Below the pieces are notes generated by a model. The model made no database searches. It was not told the DNA's origin and saw only the letters and a program-made list of their open reading frames with translations. Of a DNA stretch of 64,000 nucleotides, positions 15,467-24,593 are shown piece by piece; position 1 is the stretch's first letter, and every line of letters starts with the position of its first letter. The position numbers and the translations under genes were made by a program. The stretch lies in the NCBI GenBank assembly GCA_964403525.1, contig CAYOGE010000014.1, positions 13,516-77,515 on the forward strand, read 5' to 3'. This DNA comes from JAJTGZ01 sp964403525. Its GTDB lineage: Bacteria; Planctomycetota; Phycisphaerae; Phycisphaerales; UBA1924.

Positions 15467-17368
15467 ATGCGCCGCACCGCCATCGCACTTGTTGCCGCAA
15501 CAACCCTCACCGTGGCGGGGCTCGCGGTGCAGCCAGCGCCGAAACCCGCCGTCACACCACCGGCCCAGCCGGCCGGCTCTGCGGTCGCAAAGCCGTTCGA
15601 CGCGCTCACGCTCCGCCTGCGTGCAACGCTCGATCAGGCCGCCGCGGGTGGTGACTTCGCCGCGGCGTCGGCCACGGTCAGCGCACTTTGGGACTGGACC
15701 TGCGTGAACGTTCCGGCGGACCAGCCGGAGGTCATCCTGGAGGTCGCCTCTGCGCAGCGGATGATGGGGCACCTGACGAAGTTCAACGGTGACAAGAAGG
15801 GGCTGCTGGCCTTCCTCCGCGCGTCGCCGCGCCTGGCGAACGCGCTGGCGTTTCAGATCGTCGCCAGCGACGCCGACGAACCCGCCGCTGCGCTCGCGGT
15901 GCTCGACGCGCTTCGTGCGAAGTTCCCCGCGGCCCAGCTCGAGGCGTTCGCCAATCTCACCGCCGCGATCTGCGTCGTCTACGACCGGCCGGTGGTCAAG
16001 CAGGTCAACGAGAACAAGGGCGAGGGCGTCTCCGCCGCTGAGGCGTTCCAGTTCTACACGACGTTCGAGTCGCGCATGGTCTTCCCGCCGCGCACGATGC
16101 CCGTCGAGCTGCTCGTCTACACGATCGATCCCGGCGCAAAGCTCGACGAACTGGCCTGGGCGCTCAACCGCTACGGCGGCCAGCGCGACGTGGGGCCGCG
16201 CTACTCAGAGATCCACTACGACAACGACCACTTCAAGCGGGGCAAAGAGAAGAAGGTGACCACCGAAGGGTTCAACCTCTTCAACATCAAGAAATACGGC
16301 GGGATCTGCGCCGATCAGGCCCACTTCGCAAGCACCGTAGGGAAGGCGATCGGCGTCCCCGCGGTGGTCGACGCGGGCCAGGGGAGCGGCGTTGCGCACG
16401 CGTGGCTCGGTTACCTGAAGAAGCAGGGGCGGCGCGTGGAGTGGAACTTTGACGCGGGACGCTACAACGAATACGAGGACATCCGCGGGAGCGTGATCGA
16501 CCCGCAGACCGGGGCGCAGATGCCCGACGGGACCCTCGCCCTCACCGCGGAGGCGATCGGCGTCCCCGACGCGGCACGCCAGGCGTCGACGGCCTTTGTT
16601 GACGCGGCCCAGCGACTCCGCAAGCTCACCGGCACACCGTCACCGACGGGGCTGGAGATCACCGGCAAGCTCGCCGCGCGGACCGGCAGCGCCGACGACC
16701 GGCTCGCCCTGCTGCAAGCCGCACTGACACTCTACAGCGCCAACCACAACGCGTGGAACACGCTGCGCGCGATGGCCTCGGCCAAGGAACTCACGCTCGA
16801 GCAGAAAAAACTGTGGGCCGAATCACTGCAGCGCCTCTGCGGTGAGCGCTACCCCGACTTCACGCTCGCCGTGCTCATCCCCATGATCCAGACGGTCGAC
16901 GACGTCGCGCAGCAGGGTTCGATGTGGGAAGCGGTTTACAAAGGCTTGCGCATGTCACGCCCCGACCTGGCGGCCGAGGTGCTGATCGAGCAAGGGAAGA
17001 TGTGGGACAAGGCCGATGCGCCAGACAAGGCGTACAACTGCTTCACCTCCGCGGCCTACCAGTTCATCTCAAAGAGCCCCGCTTCGGTCGAGGCGTTGGA
17101 ACGCTGCGAGACCATGCTCCAGAAGCGGCACGCCCAGGGTGAGGTGCTCGCCACCTACGCCAACGCCTGGAAGCGCCTGACCAAACCGAAGGACATGGCC
17201 CGCGAGTTCCTCGCTCAGAGCAACTGGTACAGGGTCGGCACGCGCTACGCCGAGTTGCTCGATGCCGACGGCCAGGGACGCAAGGCCGAACAGGTTCGGA
17301 AGGCGCTCGGTGAAGACCAGCAGTCAATCGATCGGCGCGACCGGCAGCAGCAGAAAAACGGAGGCTGA
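15467..17368 (+). CDS. Exported protein with transglutaminase-like domain
   Basis: 633 residues. The N-terminus (MRRTAIALVAATTLTVAGLA) is a signal peptide followed by a Pro/Ala linker, so it is secreted or periplasmic. Residues ~275–345 carry a transglutaminase-like catalytic triad: Cys in 'YGGICADQAHFAS', His in 'GVAHAWLGY' and Asp in 'WNFDAGRYN'. The N-terminal ~240 residues and the C-terminal ~280 residues are helical and repeat-like (TPR/SEL-like 'ALTLYSANHNAWNTLRAMA'). It might cleave or cross-link cell-wall or surface peptides, but this is inference. A longer in-frame extension upstream to 14810 is antisense to the kinase gene and was excluded. It is followed by two surface-protein genes with their own promoters. 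Confidence 0.7.
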   Translation: MRRTAIALVAATTLTVAGLAVQPAPKPAVTPPAQPAGSAVAKPFDALTLRLRATLDQAAAGGDFAAASATVSALWDWTCVNVPADQPEVILEVASAQRMMGHLTKFNGDKKGLLAFLRASPRLANALAFQIVASDADEPAAALAVLDALRAKFPAAQLEAFANLTAAICVVYDRPVVKQVNENKGEGVSAAEAFQFYTTFESRMVFPPRTMPVELLVYTIDPGAKLDELAWALNRYGGQRDVGPRYSEIHYDNDHFKRGKEKKVTTEGFNLFNIKKYGGICADQAHFASTVGKAIGVPAVVDAGQGSGVAHAWLGYLKKQGRRVEWNFDAGRYNEYEDIRGSVIDPQTGAQMPDGTLALTAEAIGVPDAARQASTAFVDAAQRLRKLTGTPSPTGLEITGKLAARTGSADDRLALLQAALTLYSANHNAWNTLRAMASAKELTLEQKKLWAESLQRLCGERYPDFTLAVLIPMIQTVDDVAQQGSMWEAVYKGLRMSRPDLAAEVLIEQGKMWDKADAPDKAYNCFTSAAYQFISKSPASVEALERCETMLQKRHAQGEVLATYANAWKRLTKPKDMAREFLAQSNWYRVGTRYAELLDADGQGRKAEQVRKALGEDQQSIDRRDRQQQKNGG

Positions 17369-17468
17369 AGGGTGTCTGCGGTCTGGCTCGCGTGGTTCTC
17401 ATGCATCGAGCGGCACACGATTTGGGGTGTGGGACAGGGGAGCAGGTTCAGTTTTGGGTGTCATCGGC

Positions 17469-17496
17469 TTGCAAACCGCTGGATTCACGGTAGATT
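17469..17496 (+). promoter_or_regulatory. Sigma-70-type promoter of first surface-protein gene
   Basis: TTGCAA (17469–17474), a 16-base spacer and TAGATT (17491–17496). The transcript would have a leader of about 65 bases with a GAGGAG ribosome binding site at 17555–17560. Confidence 0.55.
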
Positions 17497-17568
17497 TGTA
17501 CGAGTAATGCGGCCTCCCCGGCACTCTGTTGCGCCGGCGGGCAGGGCTGCAATTGAGGAGAGAGAGAA

Positions 17569-18396
17569 ATGAACCGCAAGGTGATTGCTTTGCTGTGTGC
17601 CTGTGCATGCGGCGTTCCTGCGTTGGGCCAGACGGCCACCGTCGACGGCACCCGCGACGGCGCGTACGGGGCTTCGTACTGGGACCAGAACACCCAGACC
17701 GGCTTCGGCGACAACTCAAACGAGATCGACAACCTGTACTCGATGAACAACCTGAGCACGCTGTTCCTCTTCCTGGGTGGAAACCAGGTGGCAGGGAACA
17801 ACCTCGACCTGTTCATCAGCACCGGCGCCGCGGGCCAGAACACCCTCGCGAACTTCTCAAACGGCGCATTCAACGGCGCCCAGTTCGACAGCGGCTTCAA
17901 CGCCACGCACTACATCACCGCGAACTACTCGGGCGGCGCGTGGTACGTGGACATCTCCGTCTACAACTCCGGCAGCAACAGCTGGTCGGGGTCGTACGCC
18001 GGGAACTACTTCGGCGGAACGTGGTACGCCAACGGCGTCTCCGGCATTGTCGCGGCCCAGAACAACGCCAACACCGCCGGCGTCACCGGCGGCAGCGGCG
18101 CATCCTCTGGTGCCGGCGTCACCACCGGCGCGGAGTTCGCCCTCCCCTTCGCCTGGCTGGGGATCACCGCTACCAGCACCCCCGCGATCGCCGGTTACAT
18201 CACCAACGGCGACCGCAGCTTCACCTCGAACCAGTTCATCGGCGGCATTACCCCGCCTCAGGGGAACCTCGGCGGTGGCCCCAATGTGAATATGGCGAAC
18301 CTTGGTGGCACCCAGTACGTCGTCGTCCCGACCCCGGGCTCCGCCGTGCTGATGGGTGTCGGCATGGCCGCGGCGGTGCGCCGTCGTCGTGTCTGA
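17569..18396 (+). CDS. Surface/exported protein with PEP-CTERM-like sorting tail (paralogue 1)
   Basis: 275 residues: a signal peptide ending near ALGQ (residue ~22), then a Gly/Asn/Ser/Thr-rich beta-type body, and a C-terminal tail made of PTPGSA, a short hydrophobic helix and RRRRV. This tripartite tail is the planctomycete form of the PEP-CTERM sorting signal processed by exosortase-like enzymes in the inner membrane; no exosortase is in the window. The body starts with 'DGTRDGAYG…NTQTGFGDN', shared almost exactly with the next gene. That motif resembles the start of carbohydrate-binding-type domains found in secreted proteins, but the function is unknown. A Shine–Dalgarno GAGGAG precedes the ATG. 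Confidence 0.75.
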   Translation: MNRKVIALLCACACGVPALGQTATVDGTRDGAYGASYWDQNTQTGFGDNSNEIDNLYSMNNLSTLFLFLGGNQVAGNNLDLFISTGAAGQNTLANFSNGAFNGAQFDSGFNATHYITANYSGGAWYVDISVYNSGSNSWSGSYAGNYFGGTWYANGVSGIVAAQNNANTAGVTGGSGASSGAGVTTGAEFALPFAWLGITATSTPAIAGYITNGDRSFTSNQFIGGITPPQGNLGGGPNVNMANLGGTQYVVVPTPGSAVLMGVGMAAAVRRRRV

Positions 18397-18795
18397 TGTC
18401 TTTGCGGGCCCTCTCGCCCACTCGCCCCGGTCTGCTGACCGCGAACCGGGGTCTTGCTGATCTGCGCGCACTGCCGGTTGCCGTTTGGGTCCTTGGCACC
18501 CTGAGTCGGTGTCCGACAGCGCGAGCCTCCGAAATGTAACCGATTTCATCACTTGTTTTAAGGGTCTTCCCTTGACGCTTGTGCCGTGCGCTGTATGTTG
18601 AAATCGCTCTCGGTGTACTTGTCAGGTCCGCCGAGAGCGTCGACCAGTTGCGCGATCCGTGCCCTCGCGGAATCGCTTGACGATCAACGTTGTGTTTGAT
18701 CGGGCGCCGTTTTTGTGGCCGGGGTTTTGTCACCTCGGAGGCAGCGCCCGCGTGGAGTAGAGCCGGCGTAAAGCCGGATTTAGGGAGGATTTCAG
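18397..18795. other. 399-base intergenic region with promoter and structured leader
   Basis: A weak terminator-like hairpin CCCCGGT/ACCGGGG spans 18425–18451 after the first surface-protein gene. The promoter at 18572–18599 starts a leader of about 190 bases. The leader holds the hairpin CTCTCGG/CCGAGAG (18608–18638) and, near its end, a short CCGGC/GCCGG hairpin just before the ribosome binding site. No riboswitch class that I know matches. Confidence 0.45.
18572..18599 (+). promoter_or_regulatory. Strong sigma-70-type promoter of second surface-protein gene
   Basis: TTGACG (18572–18577), a 16-base spacer and TATGTT (18594–18599). Confidence 0.65.
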
Positions 18796-19650
18796 ATGAA
18801 GATCGCTGCAGTGCTCGTGCTCGCGCTCGCCGGTTCGGCCATGGCTCAGACCTTGGACGGCACGCGGGACGGCTCGTACGCCAACCTGTTCAACCAGAAC
18901 ACGCAGACCGGGTTCGGCGACAACGCCTCAGAGCTCGACAACTTCTCGTGGTCGTCCGACGGTACGAACCTCTACCTGTTCATCGGCGGCAACATCGAGG
19001 CCAACGGCAACCGCATGGTGTTCTTCTTCTCGACCAGCAACCCCGGCCAGAGCACGCTCAACGGCCTGGGCGGCGGCGACTTTGACCGCATGCACGTGAC
19101 GTTCGACGCGGGCTTCGGCGGCGCATCGCGTTGGGTTTCGTTCAACGCGGCCAACACCGATCAGCTCTACGGCAACGCGGGCTCGTACAACGGCTCGTCG
19201 TGGTCTGAGGAGTACGTCGGCAACAGCACCGTCGGCGGCGCCACGTTCAACCCCAACGGCACCAGCGGCATCAGAGCGATCCTGAACAACTCGAACACGG
19301 GCGGCGTCACCGGTGGCAGCGGCGTGGGCGATAGCAGCGCGGCCGCGCTGGTCAACACGGGCCTTGAGCTCTGCATTCCCCTGTCGTGGCTCGGCTACAC
19401 CGGTGGCCAGATCCGCGTCGCCGGCTGGGTCAACGGCGGTGACAACAGCTACGCCAGCAACCAGTTCATCGGTGGCTTCCAGGGTGGCCAGGGCAACCTG
19501 GGAAGCGATGGCAACGGTGTCTATACCGGCAACGCCAACTTCGATCTCAACGACTTCGACGGCGACCAGTATGTCACGATCGTCCCGACCCCGGGCGTCG
19601 CGGGCCTGCTCGGCCTGGGCGCTCTGGCCATGGGCCGCCGCCGCCGCTGA
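18796..19650 (+). CDS. Surface/exported protein with PEP-CTERM-like sorting tail (paralogue 2)
   Basis: 284 residues. Signal peptide MKIAAVLVLALAGSAMAQ, a Gly/Asn-rich beta-type body, and a C-terminal sorting tail PTPGVA–hydrophobic helix–GRRRR. It is a tandem paralogue of the preceding gene: both share the opening 'LDGTRDG', 'NTQTGFGDN', the 'NNSNTGGVTGGSG'-type segment and 'NQFIGG' near the end. It is expected on the cell surface or in the matrix. It has its own strong promoter and a long leader, an AGGGAGGA ribosome binding site, and a terminator just downstream, so it may be an abundant monocistronic transcript. Confidence 0.75.
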   Translation: MKIAAVLVLALAGSAMAQTLDGTRDGSYANLFNQNTQTGFGDNASELDNFSWSSDGTNLYLFIGGNIEANGNRMVFFFSTSNPGQSTLNGLGGGDFDRMHVTFDAGFGGASRWVSFNAANTDQLYGNAGSYNGSSWSEEYVGNSTVGGATFNPNGTSGIRAILNNSNTGGVTGGSGVGDSSAAALVNTGLELCIPLSWLGYTGGQIRVAGWVNGGDNSYASNQFIGGFQGGQGNLGSDGNGVYTGNANFDLNDFDGDQYVTIVPTPGVAGLLGLGALAMGRRRR

Positions 19651-19696
19651 ATAGACCTGCATACACGCCGGCGATGGCGCCGGCTCTGACTGATCG

Positions 19697-19734
19697 GCAA
19701 GGGCCGCCCGCGAGGGTGGCCCTTGCTGCGTTTT
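19697..19734 (+). terminator. Intrinsic terminator after surface protein 2
   Basis: Stem GCAAGGGCC/GGCCCTTGC (19697–19705 and 19718–19726) followed by TGCGTTTT. The remaining ~145 bases before the upp stop show nothing recognisable. Confidence 0.75.
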
Positions 19735-19878
19735 GCACCGGTCACGCGCGGAAGAACTGGGTCGGCGGCCGCGTGACGTGTGGGAAGCGGCCCTGCGGAT
19801 CGCGCGTATTGACTCTCGGCCTTGTGCCGTGCGTGCTCGTGAGCGCTGTCGCTGCGCTTCCGCACGGGGTTCGTAACG

Positions 19879-20526
19879 TCACGTCGTGCCGTACATCCGG
19901 TCGCCCGCGTCGCCCAGGCCTGGCAGGATGTACCCGCGGTCGTTGAGCTGGCGGTCGAGCGCGGCGGAGTAGATCGGCACGTTCGGGTGAGCGGCGCCCA
20001 GCGTGCGCACGCCCTCGGGAGACGCGACGAGGCAGATCATCCGCAGGTCGCGTGCTCCCGCGGCGCGGAGGGTGTCGATCGCTGCGAGGGCGCTGCCGCC
20101 GGTTGCGAGCATGGGGTCAACGAGGATGACCGGGCCGGAGGCGAGGTCGCTCGGCAGGCGGTTGAGGTAGGCGATCGGCTTGAGGGTCTTCTCGTCACGA
20201 GCAAGGCCCAGGTGGCCCACGCGTGCCTCGGGCATCATCTCCAGGATGCCCTCGGCCATCCCCAGGCCCGAGCGCAGCACCGGCACCACCGTGATCGTGC
20301 CCGACAGCCGCCGGCAGCGGGTGCGCTCCATGGGTGTATCGACATCAACCTCAGTCGTGGGCAGTTCGCGCGTCACCTCGTGCACCATGAGGCCGGCGAT
20401 CTGGTAGAGCAGCGCCCGGAACGGGCGGTGCGAGACCGACTTGTCGCGGATCCAGCTCAGCTTGTGCTGGATCAGCGGGTGGTCAAAGACGGTGAGGTTG
20501 GGGTGCTGCGGGTGCGTACGGGCCAT
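19879..20526 (-). CDS. upp: Uracil phosphoribosyltransferase
   Basis: 215 residues. The PRPP-binding loop is VDPMLATGGSALAA (near residues 133–146), the characteristic Upp variant of the PRPP motif. The C-terminus 'YILPGLGDAGDRMYGT' is the family's uracil-binding signature. The N-terminal 'HPLIQHKLSWIRD' is also typical. It converts uracil and PRPP to UMP in pyrimidine salvage. The ATG is preceded by a -10 box 6 bases upstream and no Shine–Dalgarno; that promoter overlaps the 3' end of motB, so upp can be expressed independently of the mot genes. Confidence 0.95.
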   Translation of the reverse strand: MARTHPQHPNLTVFDHPLIQHKLSWIRDKSVSHRPFRALLYQIAGLMVHEVTRELPTTEVDVDTPMERTRCRRLSGTITVVPVLRSGLGMAEGILEMMPEARVGHLGLARDEKTLKPIAYLNRLPSDLASGPVILVDPMLATGGSALAAIDTLRAAGARDLRMICLVASPEGVRTLGAAHPNVPIYSAALDRQLNDRGYILPGLGDAGDRMYGTT

Positions 20527-20532
20527 GGCGGG

Positions 20533-20538
20533 AGCGTA
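20533..20538 (-). promoter_or_regulatory. -10 box of likely leaderless upp mRNA
   Basis: TACGCT (20538 to 20533, minus strand), 6 bases, then ATG 20526. Confidence 0.5.
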
Positions 20539-21456
20539 TCAACGCCCCGGCTCGACCGAGTTGGGGTCCTCGGGCGCGATGTCCTTGCTCTGGATGATCG
20601 TCGCCCGCTGGTTCTTCCGGTTCGAGTTTGGGTTGATGTCGGCCCGCGGGACAACACGGTCCATGTCCGAGCAGGCGACGACCCGCAGACGCCGCCACGG
20701 AACGCCGGACTTTGCCAGTTCTTCCGCAACGGCGTAGGCACGCTCGTAGCTGAGCCTGAAGCCCGCGCCCGAGCCGGTCGGAGCACCGCCGGCGAACGGC
20801 GACACCTCCTGCAGTCCGGTCTGGGTGCCCGCGGCCCGCTCGGCGGTCTTTGCTTCGCTGGCCGAGACATGCCCGCGCACCTCGATGATCCACTGCTTGC
20901 CGAGCAGCTCCTTGTTGGCAACCGCCTCGATCGCCGAGCGGCTGCTGCGCGAGAGCATCGACGACCCGTCGTCAAACTCGACGGTGAGGTTGGGCGTCAG
21001 CTCGGTGCTGTTGGGGCTGGCCGCCTGCTGGCCGGCGGCGCCGTCAACACCCTTGCGACGCTTCTGCTCCTGCACCTTGTTCCAGTCGGCGAGGAACTTG
21101 CGGTCCGCGGCGCTCTTGCTGTTGGCCTTGGGCACGTTGTGGAAGGCCTCGCGCATGCCCATCTGCAGCTCGATCAGGTTCGCATCCGCCTGCGAGATTT
21201 CCGACGGGCTGTTCTCGGCCTTTTCTCCGCCGGGCCCGCCCGACTCTTTCTTCGGCGCCATGTTCATGGCCAGGAGGATGACGAAGAAGCCCATCAGCAG
21301 CGCCACGTTGTCGGCGAAAGAGATCAGCCACTCTGGCGCACCCGCGTGCTCCTCGTGCCCGCCGCCGTGCGCAGGGCCGTGCGAGGCGTGCGGCTTGTGC
21401 CCGCCCTTGCTGTGCTCTTCGCCGCCGCCCTCGTTGTGCCCGTGGTCTTCTGCCAT
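20539..21456 (-). CDS. motB: Flagellar motor stator protein MotB (OmpA-domain)
   Basis: 305 residues. A His/Gly-rich cytoplasmic N-terminus (residues 1–38, many His) precedes a single membrane helix: 'EWLISFADNVALLMGFFVILLA'-type segment in which the Asp of FAD (residue ~48) matches the proton-binding Asp of MotB. The C-terminal half (~175–290) is an OmpA/MotB peptidoglycan-binding domain (IIEVRGHVS…LSYERAYAVAEEL…NRKNQRATI). MotB anchors the stator to peptidoglycan and carries the ion channel with MotA. It is transcribed 51 bases downstream of motA. The His-rich N-terminal tail is unusual and might bind metal. Confidence 0.9.
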   Translation of the reverse strand: MAEDHGHNEGGGEEHSKGGHKPHASHGPAHGGGHEEHAGAPEWLISFADNVALLMGFFVILLAMNMAPKKESGGPGGEKAENSPSEISQADANLIELQMGMREAFHNVPKANSKSAADRKFLADWNKVQEQKRRKGVDGAAGQQAASPNSTELTPNLTVEFDDGSSMLSRSSRSAIEAVANKELLGKQWIIEVRGHVSASEAKTAERAAGTQTGLQEVSPFAGGAPTGSGAGFRLSYERAYAVAEELAKSGVPWRRLRVVACSDMDRVVPRADINPNSNRKNQRATIIQSKDIAPEDPNSVEPGR

Positions 21457-21507
21457 GTGTGTGCGTCCGCTCTACCGCCGCCCTGGGGCGGTCGATGGTT
21501 CTTGCAA

Positions 21508-22290
21508 TCAGGCCGCGAACTTCAACCGGCCGCGGTCACCGGAGGGGATGAACGCCATCATGCGGTCGAGGGTGACGCGGGGGTTGTCGCCCGCCTGGAT
21601 GGAGAGGATGCCCTGGAGGACCATCTCGCGTACCAGCATCTCCTCGCTGGAGCGCAGGGCGAGCTTGGCGCCGATCGGGCCGGCGATCGCGTTGGCGATC
21701 ACGGCTCCGTACATCGTCGCACCGACGGCCACGGCGAGCATCTGGCCCAGCTTGCCGATCTCGGCTCCGGCGAGGTTGCCGAACAGACCGACCTGGCCGA
21801 TCAGCGTTCCCACCAGCCCGTACCCCGGGCCGTAGAGCACGATCAGGTCGAAGAACTTCTTGCCCGCCTTGTGACGCTCGGCCATGGCCGCGAGCTCGAC
21901 CCGCAGCGTCGCCTCGATCGTCTCGGGCGCCACGCCGTCGATCGCCATCTTCAGGCCGGCCTGCAGGAACTTGTCCTCGATCTTCTGGCAGTCGGCCTCC
22001 AGGGCGAGGATGCCCTCGCGCCGGGCCTTGTCCGACAGGCTGTTGATGGTGCCGATGATCTGCTCGGGACCGGTCCCTTTGGTGAACAGGAACGCCTTGA
22101 TGTAGCCGGGCACCTTCTTCAGCTTGTCCATCGGCATCGCCATGAACACAACCGACGCCGACCCCACGCCCACCATCATGAAGCCTTCCAGCGACCAGAA
22201 CATGAGGAAGTGCCCGTGTGACACCTCGTACATGACGAATCCCAGCGCGAAGACGCCGAGCAGGATACCGATCAGACTGGCCTTATCCAC
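21508..22290 (-). CDS. motA: Flagellar motor stator protein MotA
   Basis: 260 residues from a GTG start. The four-helix MotA/TolQ/ExbB layout is visible: two N-terminal helices (residues ~3–20 and ~30–52), a cytoplasmic domain (~60–150), and two C-terminal helices including 'FDLIVLYGPGYGLVGTLIGQV' and 'MYGAVIANAIAGPIG', which carry the channel-facing residues. It forms the stator ion channel with MotB. The order motA–motB is standard. No other flagellar structural genes are in the window apart from a YjfB-like protein at 27868–28089. The 200 bases upstream show no clear promoter. Confidence 0.9.
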   Translation of the reverse strand: MDKASLIGILLGVFALGFVMYEVSHGHFLMFWSLEGFMMVGVGSASVVFMAMPMDKLKKVPGYIKAFLFTKGTGPEQIIGTINSLSDKARREGILALEADCQKIEDKFLQAGLKMAIDGVAPETIEATLRVELAAMAERHKAGKKFFDLIVLYGPGYGLVGTLIGQVGLFGNLAGAEIGKLGQMLAVAVGATMYGAVIANAIAGPIGAKLALRSSEEMLVREMVLQGILSIQAGDNPRVTLDRMMAFIPSGDRGRLKFAA

Positions 22291-22490
22291 GGCGATGCCC
22301 CTGCGTTCGAGAGCGCCGCGGCCACTCCACGCGGAGATGCCGGGCCTCGCGGGGTGTGATCGGACGGTGAGCCCGGCGCGTCAAGTCGGGTCAGCGCGTG
22401 CACAGACGGGCGTGCCGGTTGTGCCGGTGCAAGCCCGAGCCGGCGCCGTTAGCGGACGCGCCGCGAGCGGTGTGCCGGGTCGATAACCGC

Positions 22491-24593
22491 TCACACGCCC
22501 TGGACCAGCGTCCCGGGCTTCGCCTGCGCGGGCGATGCCTCCAGCGGCCGGCCCTCGACGCGCACCTCCACCACCCCCGGCCGCTCGGAGCCGCGCGGGC
22601 ACGTGGGGATCGCCCGGTGGGTGAGGATGGCCAGCGAGTGGGCCACCACCAGCAGCGTGCCCCCCTCGTGCCCGATGACGCCCATCCACAGCGGCATGCG
22701 CCAGCCGCTGAGAGAGCCGGCGATGACACCGACCGCCATGACGCCCATGGCCGCCAGCGCGAACGCGAGGTTGATCGAGATTGTGCGGCGCACGCGCCGC
22801 GCAAGCGCCACCGACCAGGGCACGGCGCTCAGGTCGTCGGCGAGCAGCACGATGTCGGCGTTCTCCATCGCCGCGTCGCTGCCGATGCTGCCGATGGCGA
22901 TCGCGACGTCGGCGGCCGCCAGCGCCGGCGCATCGTTCACCCCGTCGCCGATAACGCCGACAGCGCGGGCCGAACCGCGGGCGCCGGCGAGCTGCTGCTT
23001 GAGGCGCTGCACGTGCTCAACCTTGTGCTCGGGCAGCTGCTCGGCGTGCACCTGGTCGAGCCCGAGCTGCCGGCCGACCGATTCGCCCGTCTGCCGGTTG
23101 TCGCCGGTGAGCATCACCACGGGGCGCACGCCCAGCGCGTGGAGCCGCTCGACGAGGCACTCGGCGCCCGGCCGGACGGCGTCGGCCAGCAGGAAGACGG
23201 CCGCTACGCCGTTGTGAGCACAGACGTTGCCGATCATGCCGCGCCCTTGAAGTCCGCCGAGCATCTGAACGATCCGCTCGTGCAGCGCCGGGCCGATCAC
23301 CGGCTGCACGAACTGGAGCGACCCCATGCGTGCCTCCGACCCGTTCACGGTGCCGCGCACGCCGCGCCCCGCGTCGTAGCGCACGTCCTCCGCCCGGGCG
23401 GGCTGCACGCCGCGCGCTGTGGCCGCTTCGACCACCGCGTGTGAGATGGGGTGGGTTGACGTCTGCTCGAGCCCGTAGGCGACCGCGAGCATCGCCCGCT
23501 CGTCGCCGGTGCCGCTGCCCCCCTCTTGCAGAACGGTGATGCGCCGCACCACCGGGCGCCCCACGGTGAGCGTGCCGGTCTTGTCGAAGGCAATCGCCCC
23601 CAGCCGTGCGAGGCGCTCGATCGACTTGCCCCCCTTGAACAGCACGCCACCGCGGGCGGCGCGGCTGATGCCCGCAAGCGTCGCCGTGGGCGTCGCCAGC
23701 ACCAGGGCGCACGGGGAGACGACGATCAGCAGGCCGATGGCGGTGTACATCGCGTCGCGCACGTCACGACCGAGCACCTGCCACCAGACGAGGAAGACGG
23801 CCATCGACACGACGAACACGCCCACGGTGTACGGCTGGCTCAGCCTGTCGATGAGCTGCTGCACCGGCTCGCGCTGCTGCTGCGCCTCGGTCACCAGGTG
23901 AAGGATGCGGGCCAGCGCGCTCTCACCGGCGGGCCGGGCCACCTCGCACTCGATCACGTTCCCCACGTTCATCGTGCCGCCGAAGATCTCGTCGCCCGAC
24001 TCGACGGTGCGCGGCTGGCTCTCGCCCGTGAGCGAGGCCTGGTCGATGCTGCTGCGCCCCATCGTCACGCGCGCGTCGGTTGGCACCTGCTCCCCCGGGC
24101 GGACCCGCACGCGGTCGCCCGCCTTGAGTTCATCCGGAGAGACCAGCGCCCAGGCGCTGGTGGTTGGGTCCCACCGCTCGGCCTTGGTCGGCATGAGCCT
24201 GTGGAGCGCCTCGACGCTCCGCGTCGTCTTCTCCATCGCGAGCTCTTCGAGCCCGCCGGCGAGCACAAACAGGAAGAGCAGCAGCGCCCCCTCCGCCGGG
24301 GCACCGATCGCCGCCGCCAGCACCGCAGCGACCACCATCAGCACGTCGATATCCACGAACTGTTTCTTGGCGGCCTCAAAGGCGGCCTTGCTGCCGTAGA
24401 AGAGCCCGATCGCCAGCGCAATCCAGTGCGCAACGGCCTGCACGGCACCCGACGCGCCGGCAAGGTACAGAACAAGGCTGACAAGGAGCACGCCGCCCGC
24501 CGCCAGCGCCATCGTCACCTGCGTGCGCGGTGCGAAGATCAGGTCGGACGCCTTCGGTCCACCGCTTACCGCTCTCGTCTGCTTGGTGGTCAT
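22491..24593 (-). CDS. P1B-4-type heavy-metal P-ATPase (Co/Zn/Fe exporter type)
   Basis: 700 residues. The phosphorylation motif DKTGTLT is near residue 336, the actuator loop 'TGES' near 195, and the hinge 'GDGVNDAPAL' near 560. The ion-site motif in the transmembrane helix is S-P-C (SPCAL, near residue 295), and the later helix has H-E-G-G-T (near residue 640); together these define the P1B-4 group (CoaT/PfeT/CtpD-like), which exports Co2+, Fe2+ or Zn2+ rather than copper. No N-terminal metal-binding domain is present, also typical of the group. The start overlaps the stop of a small membrane protein by 4 bases, suggesting a functional partner. Confidence 0.9.
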   Translation of the reverse strand: MTTKQTRAVSGGPKASDLIFAPRTQVTMALAAGGVLLVSLVLYLAGASGAVQAVAHWIALAIGLFYGSKAAFEAAKKQFVDIDVLMVVAAVLAAAIGAPAEGALLLFLFVLAGGLEELAMEKTTRSVEALHRLMPTKAERWDPTTSAWALVSPDELKAGDRVRVRPGEQVPTDARVTMGRSSIDQASLTGESQPRTVESGDEIFGGTMNVGNVIECEVARPAGESALARILHLVTEAQQQREPVQQLIDRLSQPYTVGVFVVSMAVFLVWWQVLGRDVRDAMYTAIGLLIVVSPCALVLATPTATLAGISRAARGGVLFKGGKSIERLARLGAIAFDKTGTLTVGRPVVRRITVLQEGGSGTGDERAMLAVAYGLEQTSTHPISHAVVEAATARGVQPARAEDVRYDAGRGVRGTVNGSEARMGSLQFVQPVIGPALHERIVQMLGGLQGRGMIGNVCAHNGVAAVFLLADAVRPGAECLVERLHALGVRPVVMLTGDNRQTGESVGRQLGLDQVHAEQLPEHKVEHVQRLKQQLAGARGSARAVGVIGDGVNDAPALAAADVAIAIGSIGSDAAMENADIVLLADDLSAVPWSVALARRVRRTISINLAFALAAMGVMAVGVIAGSLSGWRMPLWMGVIGHEGGTLLVVAHSLAILTHRAIPTCPRGSERPGVVEVRVEGRPLEASPAQAKPGTLVQGV

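Noticed and set aside
18600..18795. Possible cyclic-di-GMP or other riboswitch in the leader of surface protein 2
   Set aside because: The leader has two hairpins but none of the conserved bases of known riboswitch classes could be matched.
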